A DNA stretch of 46,742 nt, taken from Planctomycetaceae bacterium. GTDB taxonomy: Bacteria; Planctomycetota; Planctomycetia; Planctomycetales; Planctomycetaceae. The stretch covers positions 1 to 46,742 of the forward strand of contig SIAF01000002.1 of assembly GCA_009691905.1 (NCBI GenBank), written 5' to 3'. A program made the position numbers and the translations under genes. Under the pieces are notes generated by a model, which worked only from the letters and a program-made list of their open reading frames with translations, searched no databases and was not told where the DNA came from. The first letter of the stretch is position 1. Every line of letters starts with the position of its first letter. Below, piece by piece: positions 44,694 to 46,742 of the stretch.

Positions 44694-44742
44694 CGTGAGC
44701 ACAGTCCGCAGTACGGCATCTTTGCCTCTGAAAGGAACGACT

Positions 44743-45210
44743 ATGAATCCTCAATCGCTCATTGAACAGTACGAAGCCGGCCCGAAAACGCTGCGGCAGG
44801 CGATCGCCGGCATGTCTCGCGAACAATTGGCGGCACGGCCCGTCGAGGGAAAATGGAGCACGCTCGAAGTCATCTGCCACATCGCCGATTTCGAACCGAT
44901 CTATGCCGACCGGATGAAGCGGGTCATCGCCGAAGACAACCCCGTGATTATGAGCGGCGACCCGGACGCCTTCGCGGCGAAGCTGGCGTACACCGCACGC
45001 GACGCGGAAGAAGAGCTGGCCCTGATTGAATCGGTCCGCCGGCAGGCCGCGCGAATCCTGCGGCAGGTGCCTGCGGGCGAGTTTGCCCGAACCGGCCAAC
45101 ACAGCGCCGATGGCCCGCTCTCGCTCGAAACGCTGCTGACGCGGATCACGAACCACATCCCGCATCACTTGACGTTCATCGCCGAGAAGCGGAAGGCACT
45201 GGGAGTTTGA
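44743..45210 (+). CDS. DinB-family protein
   Basis: 155 aa. The ATG at 44743 has AAAGGA 6 bases upstream. It is a four-helix-bundle DinB/YfiT-type protein: [20 protein letters not shown], then [20 protein letters not shown] with the first metal-ligand His, and near the end [20 protein letters not shown] with two further His residues of the usual metal triad. Members are often thiol-dependent transferases or hydrolases of unknown substrate. The 3' end overlaps the convergent oxidoreductase gene by 35 bases. Confidence 0.9.
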   Translation: MNPQSLIEQYEAGPKTLRQAIAGMSREQLAARPVEGKWSTLEVICHIADFEPIYADRMKRVIAEDNPVIMSGDPDAFAAKLAYTARDAEEELALIESVRRQAARILRQVPAGEFARTGQHSADGPLSLETLLTRITNHIPHHLTFIAEKRKALGV

Positions 45211-46255
45211 GCGGTAGTTTGACCGCCTGACCGGTTCGGGACGCCTGATAGATTGCCAGAATGATTTCGACGCTTTTGCGCCCTTCTTCGCCGTCGACGA
45301 AGGGGCGGCCGCCGGTGCGGACCGCCTTGACGAAATCTTTAAGCTGCTCGCGGTGGCCGGCGTACGAGATGGCTTTCGGGTCGCTCGCACCGCCGCCGCC
45401 GATGCGCCGGGCAAACTTTTTGCGAATCGCCGCATCCTGCCGCGCGGCCGGCTCGAACTGCCACAGCAGAACGTCGTCCTGCTCGACGATGACCGTTCCC
45501 TGCGTACCGTGAATCTCGGTTTTCTTGAGCAATCCCGGAAAGGCGCTGGTCGCGGCTTCGATGACCCCCAGGGCGCCGTTATTGAATCGCACGGCCGCGA
45601 CGCCGGTGTCTTCGACCTCGATCCGCTGGTGGGCCAGCGTCGCGGTCATGCCGGTGACTTCGGCGACATCGCCCATGAACCACTGCAACAGGTCGACGTT
45701 GTGAATCGCCTGGTTCATGTAGGCCCCGCCGCCGTCGAGCTTCCATGTCCCGCGCCATCCGCCGCCGTCGTAATAATGCTGCGTCCGCCACCATTTGACG
45801 TACGTGTCGCCGAGAGTCAGCGTGCCGAATCGCCCGGCATCGATCGCTTCTTTCAGCACGCGGTTGGCGGGGCTGAAGCGCGACGGGAAAATGGTGCATA
45901 GTTGCACGCCGCGCTTGCGGCACGCGGCGATCAGCGCGTCGCAGCGGGCCAGCGTGATTTCGAGGGGCTTTTCGACGACGACGTGCTTGCCCGCGGCCGC
46001 GGCGGCCACCGCCGGCTCGAGGTGCGCCCCGCTGGGGGTGCAGATGTTGACGATGTCGAGCCCCGGATGCTTGAGGAACTTTTCATAGTCGGTGTAGATC
46101 GCGCAATCGCCAACGATCTCGGCGACCTTCGCAGCGTTCGCGGGCTTCGACGTGAACAGGGCGACAACGCCGGCACCGCGAATGTCGTTGATGGCCCGCG
46201 CATGAAAGGCGGCAATCATTCCGCAGCCGACGAGACCGAAACCGATTTTTGGCAT
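45176..46255 (-). CDS. Gfo/Idh/MocA-family oxidoreductase
   Basis: 359 aa from the ATG at 46255, where the Rossmann fold begins; the frame continues upstream without support. It shows the NAD(P) fold [18 protein letters not shown] (GxGxxA type, 7-15), [19 protein letters not shown], the family motif VVEKPLEI with Lys96, and the C-terminal domain segment [20 protein letters not shown] with the catalytic His. The family oxidises or reduces sugars and sugar derivatives with NAD(P); the substrate is unknown. Cytoplasmic, with no signal peptide. Convergent with the DinB gene, overlapping it by 35 bases. Confidence 0.93.
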   Translation of the reverse strand: MPKIGFGLVGCGMIAAFHARAINDIRGAGVVALFTSKPANAAKVAEIVGDCAIYTDYEKFLKHPGLDIVNICTPSGAHLEPAVAAAAAGKHVVVEKPLEITLARCDALIAACRKRGVQLCTIFPSRFSPANRVLKEAIDAGRFGTLTLGDTYVKWWRTQHYYDGGGWRGTWKLDGGGAYMNQAIHNVDLLQWFMGDVAEVTGMTATLAHQRIEVEDTGVAAVRFNNGALGVIEAATSAFPGLLKKTEIHGTQGTVIVEQDDVLLWQFEPAARQDAAIRKKFARRIGGGGASDPKAISYAGHREQLKDFVKAVRTGGRPFVDGEEGRKSVEIILAIYQASRTGQAVKLPLKLPVPSASRR

Positions 46256-46321
46256 GGTTGGAAGATTGGATTGATGGATTAGGTGCGCCGGCAAGGCGCT
46301 CATCGGCAGAGATTTGTTGTG

Positions 46322-46350
46322 TTACACGGCGACCGGTGTTGTCATATGAT
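46322..46350 (+). promoter_or_regulatory. Candidate promoter for the small gene at 46398
   Basis: TTACAC (46322-46327) and TATGAT (46345-46350) are separated by 17 bases, close to the sigma-70 type consensus. They lie in an A/T-rich pocket between the divergent oxidoreductase gene and the small gene, whose ATG is 48 bases beyond the -10. Confidence 0.4.
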
Positions 46351-46397
46351 ATAGAGCATCGAAAAAGTTTCCGACAGACGCACAGGTGGTTTCTGCT

Positions 46398-46673
46398 ATG
46401 CCGACCGAATTGCCGACGGAAGAAATTGTTCGCCGCGGACAGGATTGGTACGATCGCGAAATCAAGGCAAAGATTGAAGCCGAAAACAAGGGACGATTTG
46501 TCGTCGTCGATGTCTTGACTGGCGAATACGAGATTGCTGACAGTGACGTAATCGCTTCGAATCGGATGAAGACCCGAAATCCCGGCGCAGTACTCTACTT
46601 CTACTGTCGATTGTACTTGACGAGTTGCAACCTGTTTTATAGAGACCCCTTGCGGGAAATGGATTTCCTTTAA
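46398..46673 (+). CDS. Small conserved protein, C-terminus probably replaced
   Basis: 91 aa from the ATG at 46398 (CAGGTGG about 8 bases upstream). Residues 5-68 (EEIVRRGQDWYDREIKAKIE, GRFVVVDVLTGEYEIADSDV, RNPGAVLYF) match a small planctomycete/cyanobacterial protein pattern of unknown function. After RNPGAVLYF the expected glycine/hydrophobic end is lost and the chain reads YCRLYLTSCNLFYRDPLREM, which looks like chance translation of unrelated DNA. An insertion near 46600 is the simplest explanation. The following gene may belong to the inserted element. Confidence 0.55.
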   Translation: MPTELPTEEIVRRGQDWYDREIKAKIEAENKGRFVVVDVLTGEYEIADSDVIASNRMKTRNPGAVLYFYCRLYLTSCNLFYRDPLREMDFL

Positions 46674-46684
46674 GGAGATGCACG

Positions 46685-46742
46685 ATGGAACGGCGATTCG
46701 AGCTCCGAAAGCAGCGGCTGTTGGCCGATGCGGAGGTTGGTT
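46685..46742 (+). CDS. Start of a gene cut by the window edge, possibly a transposase
   Basis: The ATG at 46685 has a consensus AAGGAG at 46673-46678, 6 bases upstream. Only 19 residues are present (MERRFELRKQRLLADAEVG). The opening resembles the N-terminus of IS701-type transposases as I recall them, which would fit an insertion sequence disrupting the gene just upstream. Too short for a firm call. Confidence 0.4.
   Translation, partial: MERRFELRKQRLLADAEVG

Overview
The window looks like a chromosomal segment of a member of the Planctomycetota. GC content and codon use are high and even throughout. It carries a tetrahydromethanopterin-linked C1 gene (ftr), large vWFA/MoxR/DUF58 clusters with ABC-2 exporters, YfhO- and mannosyltransferase-like membrane proteins, a CxxCH protein of a kind seen in this phylum, and many intergenic palindromic repeats. 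No rRNA, tRNA, CRISPR array or phage module was seen. The taxon is inferred from gene content; no marker gene is present to prove it.

Layout. 149-1964 (+): an exported ThuA-like protein and Ftr. 2012-2200: a long inverted repeat. 2364-6851 (+): a multi-pass membrane protein, an OmpA-like lipoprotein and hisH-hisA, with palindromic repeats between them. 7066-7854 (-): larB, divergent from a (+) transport operon at 7953-11574 (DUF997 protein, sodium:solute symporter, MFS permease). A SprT-like gene follows at 11574 and appears to lose its 3' half where it meets a convergent ABC permease gene.

12012-16545 (-): a three-gene ABC-2 exporter set (exported auxiliary protein, ATPase, permease). 16577-17107: a mosaic of 'cacggat'-type repeats. 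17244-35253 (-): an 18-kb set of eleven closely packed, mostly overlapping genes. In transcription order these encode a coiled-coil membrane protein, a ferric-type binding protein, its permease, an ATPase fused in frame to an NHL lipoprotein, a 1021-aa vWFA protein, MoxR, DUF58, a BatA-like vWFA protein, an exported auxiliary protein, an ABC-2 ATPase and its permease. Inverted copies of the same repeat family lie on both sides of this set (about 16.6-17.1 kb and 35.7-35.9 kb).

36455-46742: mostly (+) genes. They encode a single-heme (CxxCH) anchored protein, a GT39-type glycosyltransferase, a YfhO-like membrane protein overlapping an SGNH hydrolase, a PQQ-type beta-propeller protein and a DinB-like protein, followed by a convergent Gfo/Idh/MocA oxidoreductase (-). 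The right edge holds a small protein with an odd C-terminus, then the start of what may be a transposase gene.

How the parts may fit together: the MoxR-DUF58-vWFA genes resemble the Bat/aerotolerance type of AAA+/vWFA assemblies, and here they are built into one transcription unit with an ABC-2 exporter. The most unusual single object is the cytosolic ABC ATPase that reads without a stop into a lipoprotein signal sequence and an NHL propeller at 29132-30997.
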